This document shows, piece by piece, positions 22,301 to 33,028 of a stretch of 45,339 nt of DNA. This stretch comes from Fragilaria crotonensis. Lineage: Eukaryota; Bacillariophyta; Fragilariophyceae; Fragilariales; Fragilariaceae. Under the pieces are notes generated by a model that saw nothing but the letters and a program-made list of their open reading frames with translations, ran no database searches and was not told the origin of the DNA. Both the position numbers and the translations under genes were made by a program. Position 1 is the stretch's first letter; each line of letters begins with the position of its first letter. The stretch lies in NCBI GenBank assembly GCA_022925895.1, contig JAKSYS010000515.1:1-45339 (forward strand), in the 5' to 3' direction.

Positions 22301-25300
22301 AAACTGACACAACATTACCACACATGCTGCGGGATTTACAACACAATGCACAAACATGGGCAGATTTGCTGGGGGGCAAGCAGGGGCGCACTTGAGCTTT
22401 CAAGATGTTCGTGTCATGTATTGGCATGGAAATTTTCCATACAAGGAGACCCGGTGTTGATAAATGTGGCACCATCGTTGTCATGCCCAGTCACCGTGAA
22501 CAATCCCATCACCCGGAATGCTCATGTCATGGAGTTGCTCTCGCCACATACTGCTCACAAGACACTTGGCCATTGTAAGGAACCAGCTGGCAGTCAACAA
22601 GAGCAATACCGACAGCTGCAATCAAAGAGCGATGCAAGTACCGCATTCATGTGGAAATGTGAAATGACACCATTGGAAGCATCTACTTATTATTATGCAT
22701 GTTATTTGCCAAGCGTGGGTTATCCTCTTTCATGCTCATCCATGACACGACCCCAACTCGATCGGATACAACGGACAGCAATGCAAATCATAGTCGCAAA
22801 ATGCGGATACAACAGAAATACGGGAAATTTTGTACGGCCCCCTTGAATATGGAGGTGCAAACTTTCGGCATTTGTACTTGCACCAAGGCGTGGGACAAGT
22901 CACAGCATTCATGAGGCATTGGCGTCAACAATCTGCAACGGGACAGCTAATGCGATGCGCATTGGCGTGGACTCAAATGACAGCTGGAACCTCCTATTCT
23001 ATAATGAGGAAGAATGTCACGCCGGCATTACCTCACTTGGAATCCAAATGGTTATCATCACATTCCTTGCTTCCATCAATGCTTTGTTGATAATCGATGA
23101 CCCGGGTATCCCACCACTCCAACGTGTCAACGATCGGTATGTCATGGATGAAATACTCGCCTCCCAACAATTCACGCCAGCACAACTCCGTCGCCTAAAT
23201 TATTGTCGGCTGTACTTGCAAGCAGTCACTCTGGCAGATCTCACAGTATCCAATGGATGCCAATTGGACCATAGCAAGTTGATGGGAACACCATCGCTAT
23301 ACAGTAGCGCAACACAGTATGTTCAGATTAATCAAGACCAACCATCCAAGAAAGAGTGGAAATTATGGCGAAAAGCGAATCAATTATGGAGCGACCAAGA
23401 TGGCAATTTGCATCACCCGATGGGAGCATGGACACATGCAAGCACACTACAAAGGAATCAACATTTCGCATACCTGATTCATCCAAGGAAGCTGGTTCTC
23501 CGACAAACACAGGGTTACCAAGTGCATCGAGTGCGACAACAGATGTTCATTGAAACCAATCAATATATTCCCTTCTCCGCTTTGCACGATACTGCGCAGC
23601 CAATCGATGTTCAACAAGTCACTCCTACCGGATGGCGCCTCAAGACGCAGAGGAATATGAGTTTTCGACCTCCTCCACCCATGATACCAATCGCAGCCAC
23701 CTTCACCGACTTCATCAATCAACTGCCTCCGTGGGAGGCAGATTTGTTAAATCATACCGTCATTATTACAGACCCGTACATGGCATGCGATAGTTTGGCA
23801 CAGGGGTTCAAGGTTGGAAGCGACGGGTCCGTTCGCTACCATCGCCACGGATCCTTCGGATGGGCCTTGAGTACAGACATTGGCGAAAGAATTGCAACAG
23901 GGATGGGCCCAGCTCAAGGTCCTCGTCCGACGTAAGCAGAAGCATGTGCTATGCTCTCAGTCCTCCGGTTTTTAATTCGCGTGGCGGAATACACGGCAAT
24001 GCTCGAACCATGGACAGGTCTTTTTGGTGTCTGACAGTGAGAGTGTGCTGAAAACACTTCACGGAAAAGACTTTCGAAGGCAACACCCATTGGATCAAGA
24101 ACCCGTCGATCCACAAGGAACAATCATCTTGGACGTCCTATGTCCAGATTGGGATATCTTGATAGAAATTCAAACATCATTACTCCGCTTACCGGGGGTA
24201 CAAATGCAATTCATAAAAGGACACCAAGATCGCAAGACAGCATACCGCAGGCTTCCCTTATTAGCACAGTTGAATGTTGACGCAGATCATATGGCGGGCT
24301 TGTTCCAAGATGAACATGGACGAGAGCGCCCAGTTGTCATGATGTCGCCACGCGCTGGCGTTCATTTGGACGAGTATCAGTCAGGCACCGTCTTGTCCAA
24401 CTACGCGCAATCGATTCGGCATGAAAGTACAGGGCCACCACTGTACCAATATATCCAGCAACGAAATCAATGGTCAACTCCCGAGATGCAATCAATTAAC
24501 TGGGAAGCTCATGGTTGTGCAATGAAGAAACAAATTCACAGGCAAGTGCATAACACCAAATTGGTTCACGATCTCCTTCCAACCCAGAGTCTGAGGAATA
24601 AGTATGATGCAGGACGCCGCGTCTGCCCGGGTTGTCCAGAAATCTCAGAAGACAGAGATCACATACTGCGCTGCCCATCCGCCGGTCGAAACAAGTGGAG
24701 GCACTCATTCCTGGCAGAGTTACACACATTTTGCGTCGCCAACGATACGTACGCGCCATTACAAAATTTGTTGGCGACATCACTTAGAGCGTGGTTATAC
24801 CATGCGAGCATGTGGGAATATAAACCAAATCCAACGGAGTATCCGCAGGAGCTGCAGTTACTGCTTCGACAGCAACTCCGGATTGGCTGGCGCCAGGTCT
24901 TCAACGGAAGATTTAGCACGGAATGGGCACATCTTCAAGACGCGTATTACCATCGGACAAGTTCATCGAATACTTTGCCATCAAACTCCAGGTCAGGTCA
25001 CAAATGGCAAATAAAATTGATTACATTCATATTGGAGAAATGGCACTCGTTATGGAAAATGCGGAACCAAGACGTCTACGGAAAGGATGCCATAACGATT
25101 GCCCAAGCGGAGGCACAAGACGTACGCCGGAACTTGGAACTCATCTACGCCCAACGCCAACATATGGAACCCCCCAGTGCACAATCACTCCTGTGTCACG
25201 ATATCTGGACACATATGCAGCGCCCAACTTGGGTCTCAAGGGAATGGATCACAATCCACGCACCATTATTCAAAGCGAGACTCCAAAGGGCGCGAAAACG

Positions 25301-25439
25301 GGCAATCCAAGGGGTCCGGTCTATTCGGACTTACTTTGGTCCAGCAGGGGACACGTTGGCACAGCGGTCCCTGGTGAGTAACTCAGAGGTGCCTCATGGC
25401 AACTCTACGTTATGTAGGACGCTATTCTCTCGCGAGTAG
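19323..25439 (+). pseudogene. LINE ORF2: endonuclease, reverse transcriptase, RNase H
   Basis: The endonuclease spans about 19640-20430, with VYAVNVNGLSLDRR, ADILCGPEHNLDS, LLVGDFNEVFGMDLEGM, the R-x-DYLLATGHV segment and FHTDHRASFLDFD. The reverse transcriptase spans about 21370-22400. SGVHLGHYKTLIARH and VLFKDKDNANV lead to a motif A-like QTNYDAMSCYDRIIPNLA and to the catalytic GMIGFVDDSNG near 22244, with FVDD where YADD is usual. RNase H spans about 23790-24290: KVGSDGSVRYHRHGSFGWAL, a T-stop-AEACAMLSVLRF segment, VSDSESVL and FIKGHQD. A Cys/His cluster, CPGCPEISEDRDHILRCP near 24619-24675, follows. Frames change at about 20165, 20885, 22140, 22380, 22830, 22930 and 23935, so no intact polyprotein can be read. 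Confidence 0.85.
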
Positions 25440-25531
25440 TGTCTTACCGTGCGAGTCGAGTGCCCCTAATACTGGGCACAGCGGCAACACATTAAAATAG
25501 ATATTTGGTTTTTTTTGTTTATGACTTTGAC

Positions 25532-26317
25532 GACAATGAGGCATGTACACACACGTGACTGGAAAACAGAATTCTCTAGATCGAGCATTGTGATGCGATC
25601 TGGCGCCAGCAGGCGCCGTGAATTGATTATACCATGAGGAGTAAATCTCGAGTGATGTGAGATTTGTGTCGAAGTGGTTTGCATCTCTCCGACGGTCCCT
25701 TAATTGCTACAATTGATGCCGCGATTCAATTGGATGGCCCGACCTTACCACCGACCCAGCGAGGGGAGGGCGATGAATATGCAATGGATAAAGCAGACAT
25801 TCGAAAAACCCTGTTATTGTCGGATGTGGCTGGTTACAAGTTTTCACCGTATCGGATACTCCAGTACAATTGAACCGAATGAGACAGAACGGAATTGGTT
25901 CCCAGTGTGTTATTACGAGTTACGAGGGCACTCGTCACTATTGTAATAAGCGCGAAGAGCACGTTACTCTAGGAATCATTCAGGATTCAGGATCGACCCT
26001 CTAGCTAGTACCAAGAATGGGGCGTTCCAACTTCCTCCATGCACCAGTATTGTCGATAGTTGCCCGTGTCCCGATCGTGCATTTCCGGACCACAGTACGC
26101 AGTATCCAGTAACAAACATCACTGTCAAACATCACACTGGGCACAAGGTCGCGTTGACGAAGTCCTGAGATATCCCAGTAGAGTATGTACTGTCCTCAGA
26201 GCTCAGAGTCACTGGCGTTAGAATGCATGTACCGTACTCGAGTAATGGAGTATCGTTTAGGAAGAAGCAGATGGATATGCGAAGAATAACCCTGACGCAC
26301 AAGAGTACAAGTACCGG
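25532..26317. other. Flank beyond the LINE
   Basis: Before the insertion this continued the 3' flank of the gene at 16267. A 69-residue frame at 25664-25873 has no known match and is not supported further. A small hairpin (ggcgccagcaggcgcc) lies near 25602-25617. Confidence 0.35.
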
Positions 26318-27185
26318 TGCTGTTAGCGAAGCCGTTCATTTCGACGACGCTCCTCGTTTGTTTCTTTGCTCTTTACAGTTGCTCCTGTTTCTGCCTTTTC
26401 TGCTTTGCCATTTGCAAACTTTGTTCCTCATTTGAATCGAAAGATGACAACAGCAGAATCGACACAACAATCAAGAAGTTCTTGTCACTGCATATTCATC
26501 ATGACTTACAGTATGTCCATGGTACATGTATATGCACCATGCTGTTAGGTACTGTGTTCACAATATATCACCCGATGCAAATGCACTCCAACATATCTGC
26601 TGTTTGTACTAAGTAGGGTAAGTAGATACTCTAATTAGTATTGCACTCTTGCTGGTTATTGATTGTAAGGCTAAGGTTCAAGGTCTAGTATTGTATCAAA
26701 AGCATTGCCTTCTTGACACTGTCCAACTCACACCACAAACTAGCTATGCGCCGCAGAATACTAACAAACAACGCCTTTGCCAACAAGGGAATTGCATACC
26801 ATTCTTTTGTATTGTTCCTATGTATAGCTCTTCGTGGACAATTGTGGTCCTCTTACTTTCATTCCTACAGGTTGCTATTTGGAAGGAGATCACGTTTGGA
26901 TGGCAATGACGTTGTCAACGCCATTGCAACAAATCAGTTCACCTACCTAGAAGACGTCATCTCAGAAGCATCTCTCAATTTTGCGAAGATTTCCAATGAG
27001 AAATGCTTGGCAGACTTGGGTGATCCGACGTCATCATCAACGTATGATCGCGTCCTTGCTGTTCTCGAGAGTGATGATCGCATTCCATATGCTGGAAAAA
27101 TGGGTTACAATAACGTCGGGGATGCAATCGTCTTCAATTTCTGGAAATACGACGGCAAGAATCCAAAAGGACTCTGGCATAAAAG
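26318..27185 (+). pseudogene. Truncated copy of the prolyl oligopeptidase 5' end
   Basis: 26318-26480 matches the start of the gene at 33029 (for example tagcgaagccgttcatttcg), but the start codon is lost. 26891-27185 resumes the match in frame: FTYLEDVISEASLNFAK, LGDPTSSSTYDRVLAVLESD and DRIPYAGKMGYN are shared with the parent. The copy stops after about 125 residues of the parent and lacks the beta-propeller and the catalytic domain. A ~410-bp foreign segment (26481-26890) splits it; this segment contains an intron-like GTAAGT near 26619 and TTCATTCCTACAG ending near 26871. It lies 6.7 kb upstream of, and in the same orientation as, the full gene. Confidence 0.85.
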
Positions 27186-27191
27186 AACTCA

Positions 27192-27302
27192 TGACACAAG
27201 AAGTCACAACTGCACAACACCACTTTAAATGATTACTGGGTAACACCGGTGTATAACAATGATTATTTTAATGCATGGTGGGAGAGAGTACAATCAGAGT
27301 CT
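27192..27302. repeat. Diverged copy of the J-domain gene upstream segment
   Basis: The sequence agaagtcacaactgcacaac, then a gtgtataacaatgatta-type stretch, taatgcatgg and cagagt parallels 12922-13016 in the same orientation. It abuts the truncated peptidase copy, so the junction near 27186-27192 joins two unrelated source sequences. Confidence 0.55.
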
Positions 27303-27651
27303 TGTGTACTTGAGACCATGTACTGATACTCCAGTACTAGTATGCAGTAATACTAGTATGCAACATCTGAACTATCCACTGTCCACTACCGCACTACAAG
27401 CACCAGTAGTCTATTTCTAGGCAAGTGCATTTTATGTTGCTGGCCCTGACGGGCGGGCAAATTGCATTGTTAATTAGATTTGAAGATGCCGATAGGGAAA
27501 ACTAGCGCACCTTATAAGCAGAAAGGAGTATACCGCTGAAAGGACAGTGAAATGGAAGTGAATTTGGTAGCCAAAGATATTCTTGGAAGCAGAGATTGGG
27601 TTCAAGAAGACGCTGAGTTGCCAAAAGAACACGAGAAGTAGTGGCAAAAGT

Positions 27652-28660
27652 CAACAAAGTTGGAGCCGAATGAAGAGTGTATTTCCTCCTCTGGAAATGG
27701 CAGGGGATGAGGGAGAAGAACAACATCATAATGCTCCTAAGTGAGCATTTCTGCAGCAATACACCTCAAAAGTGATAGGAAGACCACGCCATGCCAAATG
27801 TGTGTAGGTAGCCAATGGACAAGGTGTAGAGTCTTGAGCATTCCAATGAAGAAGTAGGAAGACCACCATCTGATGAGTGGTCCCCTGTGAAAAGGGAACA
27901 ATGCAAAATGTCCAAGAAGTCACTGAAGCACCAAAAGGACAATGGGATGAAGGACAGGAGAACAAGCCAACAAAGTTGGATCCAAATAAAAAATAAATTT
28001 TCCTCTGGCAGAGGATGAAGCTGAAGATGCGACATCATATCGCTCTTGATGGGGAATTACTGAAGCAATTCTCTTGAAACACCACTGGGATTTCAGCAGA
28101 ACAGTTATGCCGGTGGCCAATAACATTGGGGCCGAAGATTGAGTCTCCTCATCACGAGATGGTTGAGGAGTGAGTGGCGAGATTGAGTCCTCACCTTTGG
28201 ATGGTGAGAAGTACTGAATTCCTAGCTCTCTTTTGAAATTGCTCGGCGAGAAGCCACGGAATTCGTGCCAACCAAGCAGCAGGAGTGTCAGTAGAAGCCA
28301 ATGAAGTTGGGACCGAGGCAGCAATGTTGAATTTCCTCTGCAAGTTGTGCATGGAGTGCAACAACGACAGACGAGGAGGTTAATGGACCATTTGGTGGTC
28401 ATTTGGTGAGGGAATAGTCGGGCACTTGCAAGAGTGTATGACCAAGGGAGCATGCGCGTGAGGAAACCGCAAAGGGAACCACATCCCGTCTGCAGAATGA
28501 ATGGATCCACCATGGTGGACGATTCCCAAACGCACAACAGCAATCGGACAGACAGAAGGTATCTAGTGGCTAGAAGTTGTGTACGAGTACCAGGTACCTT
28601 GTACAACTGACTATCGTAAAACTCTCTGGTTAAAACCCCATGTAGAATAAGACCCACGAC
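27652..28660. repeat. Three diverged ~320-bp tandem repeats
   Basis: Related blocks start near 27652, 27968 and 28300: caacaaagttggagcc, caacaaagttggatcc and caatgaagttgggacc. Each is followed by a ttcctctg segment about 25-35 bases on. Other shared pieces are gtaggaagaccac and gaagattgagtc-like strings. A 249-residue minus-strand frame (27920-28669) runs through them but matches nothing I know and is probably accidental. Bases 27303-27651 and 28661-28789 show no feature. Confidence 0.5.
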
Positions 28661-28789
28661 TCCCGCCAAAAAGAGTCTTTTCCCATCCCAGACATGTGCA
28701 TGCCAATCCAGTTGTGCTTTGTTCTAGCTATGACATAGAATGAACAACCTGATCAAAAAGTTCCATATGATGTATAACACTTATATAAT

Positions 28790-30021
28790 GGGGTCGGGAA
28801 ACCCCAATTTTTCAATACAGTTCACTCAACCCCGAAAAATTCCGGCGTACAGTTCAGTACTGGTATCAGTAGAGAGTACTGAAATACAGAGTATGTATAA
28901 GAGTATAGCAACAGTATATATATACTAGCTACTACGGATAAAATGAAATAACATATTTGATTACGTGTGCTGCTTCCTCCAAAAACCCGCCAGTGTTGTA
29001 CACTATCATACTAGTAGAGACCACCGTTGTCCCGGCTTCGTAACGGCGTCTTTGATCGCTTCCATTGAACAGCTCGTATAGCGTATGATATATGCATATA
29101 TGTCATACCTATGAGCATGTATGAAACGCGACGGACAAAGCCGGCAGCGTTTTTAGGGGATGCGGGAAACAGCTGGTATCAATTTGTTGTTTTGCACTAT
29201 TATCGAAAAACAGAGCTCGACAAAAGTGGCGTCTTTCAGAGAATTTTCGAGTTGTCTGGAGGATTTTTTGAGTTGTCCGGAGGATTTTTGAGTTGTCCTT
29301 CTGGATCACTTCTTAACCCTATTTTTGTGTAGCTTCTGGTATAAGTCTACAGGGATTAAAAAGAAGTGATCCCGATTCTGGATAATTCATTTCTTCAAAC
29401 GACTTTTCGGAGCAATTTGACTTTTTGAAACTCGTTTCAGAGCATGAAACAACTTTTATATGGACCACAATACTGACACTCCTACACACCCTAGTACAAA
29501 GTACCGCAATGCATTAGGGATACGCTCTCGGACAACTTCTCGGATCACTCGGACAACTTCGTATATGAATCTCGACGAATCCGTGTTGAGTTCTCTCTGA
29601 CACGATAGCGTGACATCCGAGAATCAATTCCAGCCGGTTCCCGCAACCCCTAAAAAAGCCGCCGGCTTTGTCTTCGCGTTTCTTACATGCTCATAGGTAT
29701 GACATATAGCTACGCATATATCATGCGCTATACGAGCTGTTCAATGGAAGCAATCAAAGATGCCGTTACGAAGCCGGGACAACGGTGTTCTCTAGTATGC
29801 ATAGAGTAGTCTACAATACTGGCTTTTGGAGAAGCAGCACACGTAATCAAATAAATTATTTCATTTATCCGTTGTAGTTAGTATATATACTATTGCTATA
29901 CTCTCCTTATACAGACTCTGTATTTCAGTACTCTCTACTCTACTGATACCAGTACTGAACTGTATGCCGGAATTTTCGGGGTTTCGAACCGCATTGAAAA
30001 ATCGGTGTTTCCCACAACCCC
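28790..30021. mobile_element. 1.2-kb foldback element with ~395-bp inverted arms
   Basis: The left arm 28790-29183 and the right arm 29622-30021 are inverted copies of each other with scattered mismatches and small indels. Shared blocks include acagttcagtactggtatca, gattacgtgtgctgcttc, ttgtcccggcttcgtaacgg and cattgaacagctcgtatagc. The outer ends are ggggtcgggaaac and ggggttgtgggaaac. The ~440-bp spacer contains gagttgtccggaggattttt-type units at 29249, 29270 and 29290, plus two gacaactt units near 29530-29560. No transposase and no clear target duplication are visible. The element resembles a foldback or long-TIR DNA transposon. Confidence 0.8.
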
Positions 30022-30830
30022 AATCAGATGACTTTACAAATGATTTCTATTCAAATATACAGGTGATGGACTACAGTTTTGACGGATTCCTTGGGGTGCC
30101 AACAGACATTTTGGGTTTTGGCCCAAAACATGCCGAACAAACCATGCGTGCGCGCACATTCTTCAACGGAACAAACATTCTAGCTATTTGCAAGCCTCTC
30201 AAAGTTTGCGAAACGCCGCCTTTTGCTGCTAGGAATAAGAGCACCAGTAGTCCCAAGAATCATTGTAGACAACGACGTCGAACAACAATGAGAACCAACA
30301 ACAGTGAGGAAGCTTCTCAAACACAAGCCAGATAGGAAGGAAAAAACTATTTTGTAATGTTTTTATGGTTCACATCTGAACAGAATCTTGTTCTCAGTTT
30401 ACATAGGTTAAGACCCACCCCGCAAAATTGGTCAAAATCACGCACAAGTCCTTGGTCTGAACCACAGAGCTTTGCGGTACTTGTAGAAGAAGTTTACTTG
30501 TACTATAACTGGAGTACGAATCGCAGTTCTGTGTCAAGTACGTCGTACTACTGCTCCGTTCTCCAGTACTCATACTCCAGTACGTTTCAAAACTGTAAAC
30601 CCGAAAACGGGAGGACTTGTGACGCAGGCATAGGTGCAGAATGAGCAATCCACTTGCTGGTAGCATACTATGTATGCATAAACAGTGTCGAGTACAAGTA
30701 CAACGTACTAGTAGAGTATGTATAAATCCGCAACATCATGCCGCCGCGCCGGTGCAAAAAAGCGGAATTGAGCAATTCCAGTTTTTGCAACGGTTTGATG
30801 TTTGATACTCAGGACGATGTTCGTGATGTA
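30022..30830. other. Gap between two inverted-repeat elements
   Basis: A 123-residue frame (29964-30335) starts inside the foldback arm and has no known match; I do not support it as a gene. The rest is GTAC-rich non-coding sequence. Confidence 0.35.
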
Positions 30831-31575
30831 GGGAGCCCGTGTATGTCCCCTAATCGAGCCGATCGAGCTTTCTAAAAGAATCGACTCCCTGAAATATATA
30901 TATCCTACTCCTTTTTAAATTTGCTTTGTGCGTGCGTGTGTGTGTGTGTGTGTGTGTTTGTTACGGAGTATGACCACTCTGGGGTACTGTTGTACTGTTA
31001 CGTGGATTCCATGTACTACAGGTCTACAGTACATAAATCGATGGTAATTCATGTTGAAACGACAGTGAGTTACTTTACTGAAATACAGTACTGTACGAAT
31101 TCAAAGTTACTGGATGGAATACTCACGGAATTTGGTGTGAGCAGGGGTTGCTTCACAAATGCTACTGGTACTGTAAAACATACCGTGCGATGAACTGCAA
31201 TACTGGGGCATGATAGCACAACTCTGGGGGGTCTGTGGGTACTGTGTACTGTACGTCATGAAGTAGCTTACGTTGGTACCAAAAAGTATGCTACTGTAGT
31301 AGGTCTGATGGGCTACGGAACTACGGAGTATGACCAGTTTTGGGTACTGCGTGCGTCCTGTATCCTGTAGACCTGTAGTATATATCATACTCCGATCAGT
31401 TGTGAGGAACCCACTATTAGAAATTAAATTTCACGTCGACTTTACATGCGAATCTCAGGATGCTCCTTTGCAGAGAGAAATACCCAACACCGTACCAGTA
31501 CTCAGTAGAAGACAGTACTACCGTACAGTAATGTAGGTGATGGCCGGCTCGATTAGGGGACATACACTGGCTCCC
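30831..31575. mobile_element. 745-bp element with 30-bp terminal inverted repeats
   Basis: The ends 30831-30860 and 31546-31575 are inverted 30-bp repeats with one mismatch; the shared core is gtatgtcccctaatcgagcc. Inside are a GT microsatellite and two copies of the gttacggagtatgacc motif (30960 and 31320) that also occur at 13303 and 13453. There is no transposase. The flanking bases (gtgatgta and gcacatac) show no convincing target duplication, so the superfamily is unclear. Confidence 0.7.
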
Positions 31576-31655
31576 GCACATACGGTACATAAGAAAATCG
31601 GTATGACATACATAGCAAGAAAATCTAAAAAAAACCAGGTCTAACTGGACAGAAG

Positions 31656-32612
31656 TTGTATGTGCAAGTGTCCTTCATGCGGGCTTCTGCAGTGAGCCCG
31701 TCGATTGGCGCGAGTCCAGTGCTCAAAGATCTTTCCATCGTTTTGAACGATGGTAACGATTGTAACAATAAAGCCGTGGGTGACGTTTGTAACTCGAACA
31801 CTGCTCAAGTGGGATGTTGCAGCAGCAAGCAGGAATGTGTTCCACTTGGGCGCGGTGCGCAGTGCTTGTGCATTAATGATCAACCACTTGTCGGTAATCA
31901 GGATACGGGCTGCGAGTCAAAGCTTCCGAATTGCGATGCAAATGATGGAAAGACCGGTGTTAGCTGCTTCCTCTGTGTCAACAACAAGGCACTCGGTACG
32001 AAAGATGATGGCTGCGGAGACCCGGCAAAACCAAATTGCAATGCTACTGACGGCGGCAAGGGAACTGAGTGCGTTCCTGCTTGCAAGTTTTCAATTTCCA
32101 AGTCTTTCTCTGGTCCAAACATTGGTGTCGAAATTCTCGTGGCACCCGCTGATGGTGGAGGAGTATTGTTCAAGGTCAGAGAGGCCGATGCCAATCTGCT
32201 CGGAGATCTTCGCGGAGTTTTCTTTCATGTGAAGGACCTTTCGAAGAAGGCCAGTGTTGTTGGCAATCATGTAAACTCCTACACATGGGGTCCTTCCAAC
32301 TCAATTGTCGATCTTGGTAATGGTGCGAACATGCAAGGCGATGGAGGAAAACACAAATACGATGTCGGCGTTGAGATTGGCAATTCAGGTATTGGTAAAG
32401 ATGACATTGGTGAGACCACTTTCACCATCAAGGGAGGCAACTTCGGGTTCGCCGACATTGATTTCAGTCAGGAGTTTGGAGTTCGCCTTACTAGCGTTGG
32501 ATCCAAGTCGCGCGATCAAAGCAGCAAAGTAGTTGGTTATTATGGCTGTGCGAATGCTGCTGTTGACCGCGACATTTTCGATCATGGGTCCCTTCGTCGT
32601 TTGACAGGATGA
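31656..32612 (+). CDS. Cys-rich repeat protein with bacterial-like C-terminal domain
   Basis: The first in-frame ATG is at 31677, inside a frame open from 31629. There is no signal peptide, and acceptor-like ccag and acag lie just upstream, so a first exon is probably missing. The N half is Cys-rich (CCSSKQECVPLGRGAQCLC). It contains two tandem ~35-residue units of the pattern C-(I/V)-N-x4-L-x4-D-x-GC-x5-PNC-x-A-x-DG. The C half (LLGDLRGVFFHVKDLS, DLGNGANMQGDGGK, YDVGVEIGNSGIGKDDI, FGVRLTSVGSKSRDQSSKVV) reminds me of domains in cyanobacterial and other bacterial surface proteins. The function is unknown; an extracellular role is likely from the Cys pattern. The frame is intact. Confidence 0.6.
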   Translation: MYVQVSFMRASAVSPSIGASPVLKDLSIVLNDGNDCNNKAVGDVCNSNTAQVGCCSSKQECVPLGRGAQCLCINDQPLVGNQDTGCESKLPNCDANDGKTGVSCFLCVNNKALGTKDDGCGDPAKPNCNATDGGKGTECVPACKFSISKSFSGPNIGVEILVAPADGGGVLFKVREADANLLGDLRGVFFHVKDLSKKASVVGNHVNSYTWGPSNSIVDLGNGANMQGDGGKHKYDVGVEIGNSGIGKDDIGETTFTIKGGNFGFADIDFSQEFGVRLTSVGSKSRDQSSKVVGYYGCANAAVDRDIFDHGSLRRLTG

Positions 32613-33028
32613 GGCTCTTCCGCGATGTTATCGATCATCCATTTTGAAGCAGGTCTGCTCTGCGATAATGAATGTAGCGAACATCAAATCTATCATAATC
32701 ATACGAATACTTTCTACCAGTAGTACCTTCCGTCCTGGTATACCAGTAGACCAGTAGATTGAGTCAGTCTCTTGGACTACCGTGTCATACTCGGGTACAG
32801 CGTATGTAGTAGAACAGGAGTGTCCGTCCGTATGTCACTAAACACGACCTGAAAATCTTTGGAAGCACAAGGATCTGTGACGAACAAAACGCAGACACAC
32901 CAAACGCACAACGCACAACACTACATGTAGTAGGTCTACTCCAGTACTATGGTTTGTGTTCTACAGTACCAGTAGTACTGATCGTTGTCAGATCATCTCC
33001 GTCACAAACATCAGCAAGGCTACACGCA
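32613..33028. other. Upstream region of the peptidase gene
   Basis: Nothing coding is supported. GTAC-containing palindromes (agtagtaccttc, ccagtagaccagtag) cluster at 32700-32820 and near 32940. Confidence 0.4.

Larger units (their letters stand above)
17196..25516 (+). mobile_element. 8.3-kb non-LTR retrotransposon (EN-RT-RNase H)
   Basis: The insert is bounded by a 15- to 16-bp direct repeat, which is the product of target-primed integration of a LINE. It ends in a short T run (ggtttttttt) instead of a poly(A) tail. Coding order on the plus strand is an ORF1-like region (17285-19172), an APE-type endonuclease, a reverse transcriptase, RNase H, and a Cys/His motif near the C terminus. No LTRs, integrase or protease are seen. 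The copy is full length or nearly so but carries stops and frameshifts throughout. I cannot assign a clade from the sequence alone. Confidence 0.88.

Noticed and set aside
18408-25439. Host origin of the endonuclease and RNase H frames.
   Set aside because: The shared 16-bp flanking duplication and the EN-RT-RNase H order show that they belong to one LINE.
27920-28669. 249-residue minus-strand ORF.
   Set aside because: No known family; it runs through the diverged tandem repeats and has no conserved composition or partner.
29964-30335. 123-residue ORF.
   Set aside because: It begins inside the foldback arm and matches no family I know.
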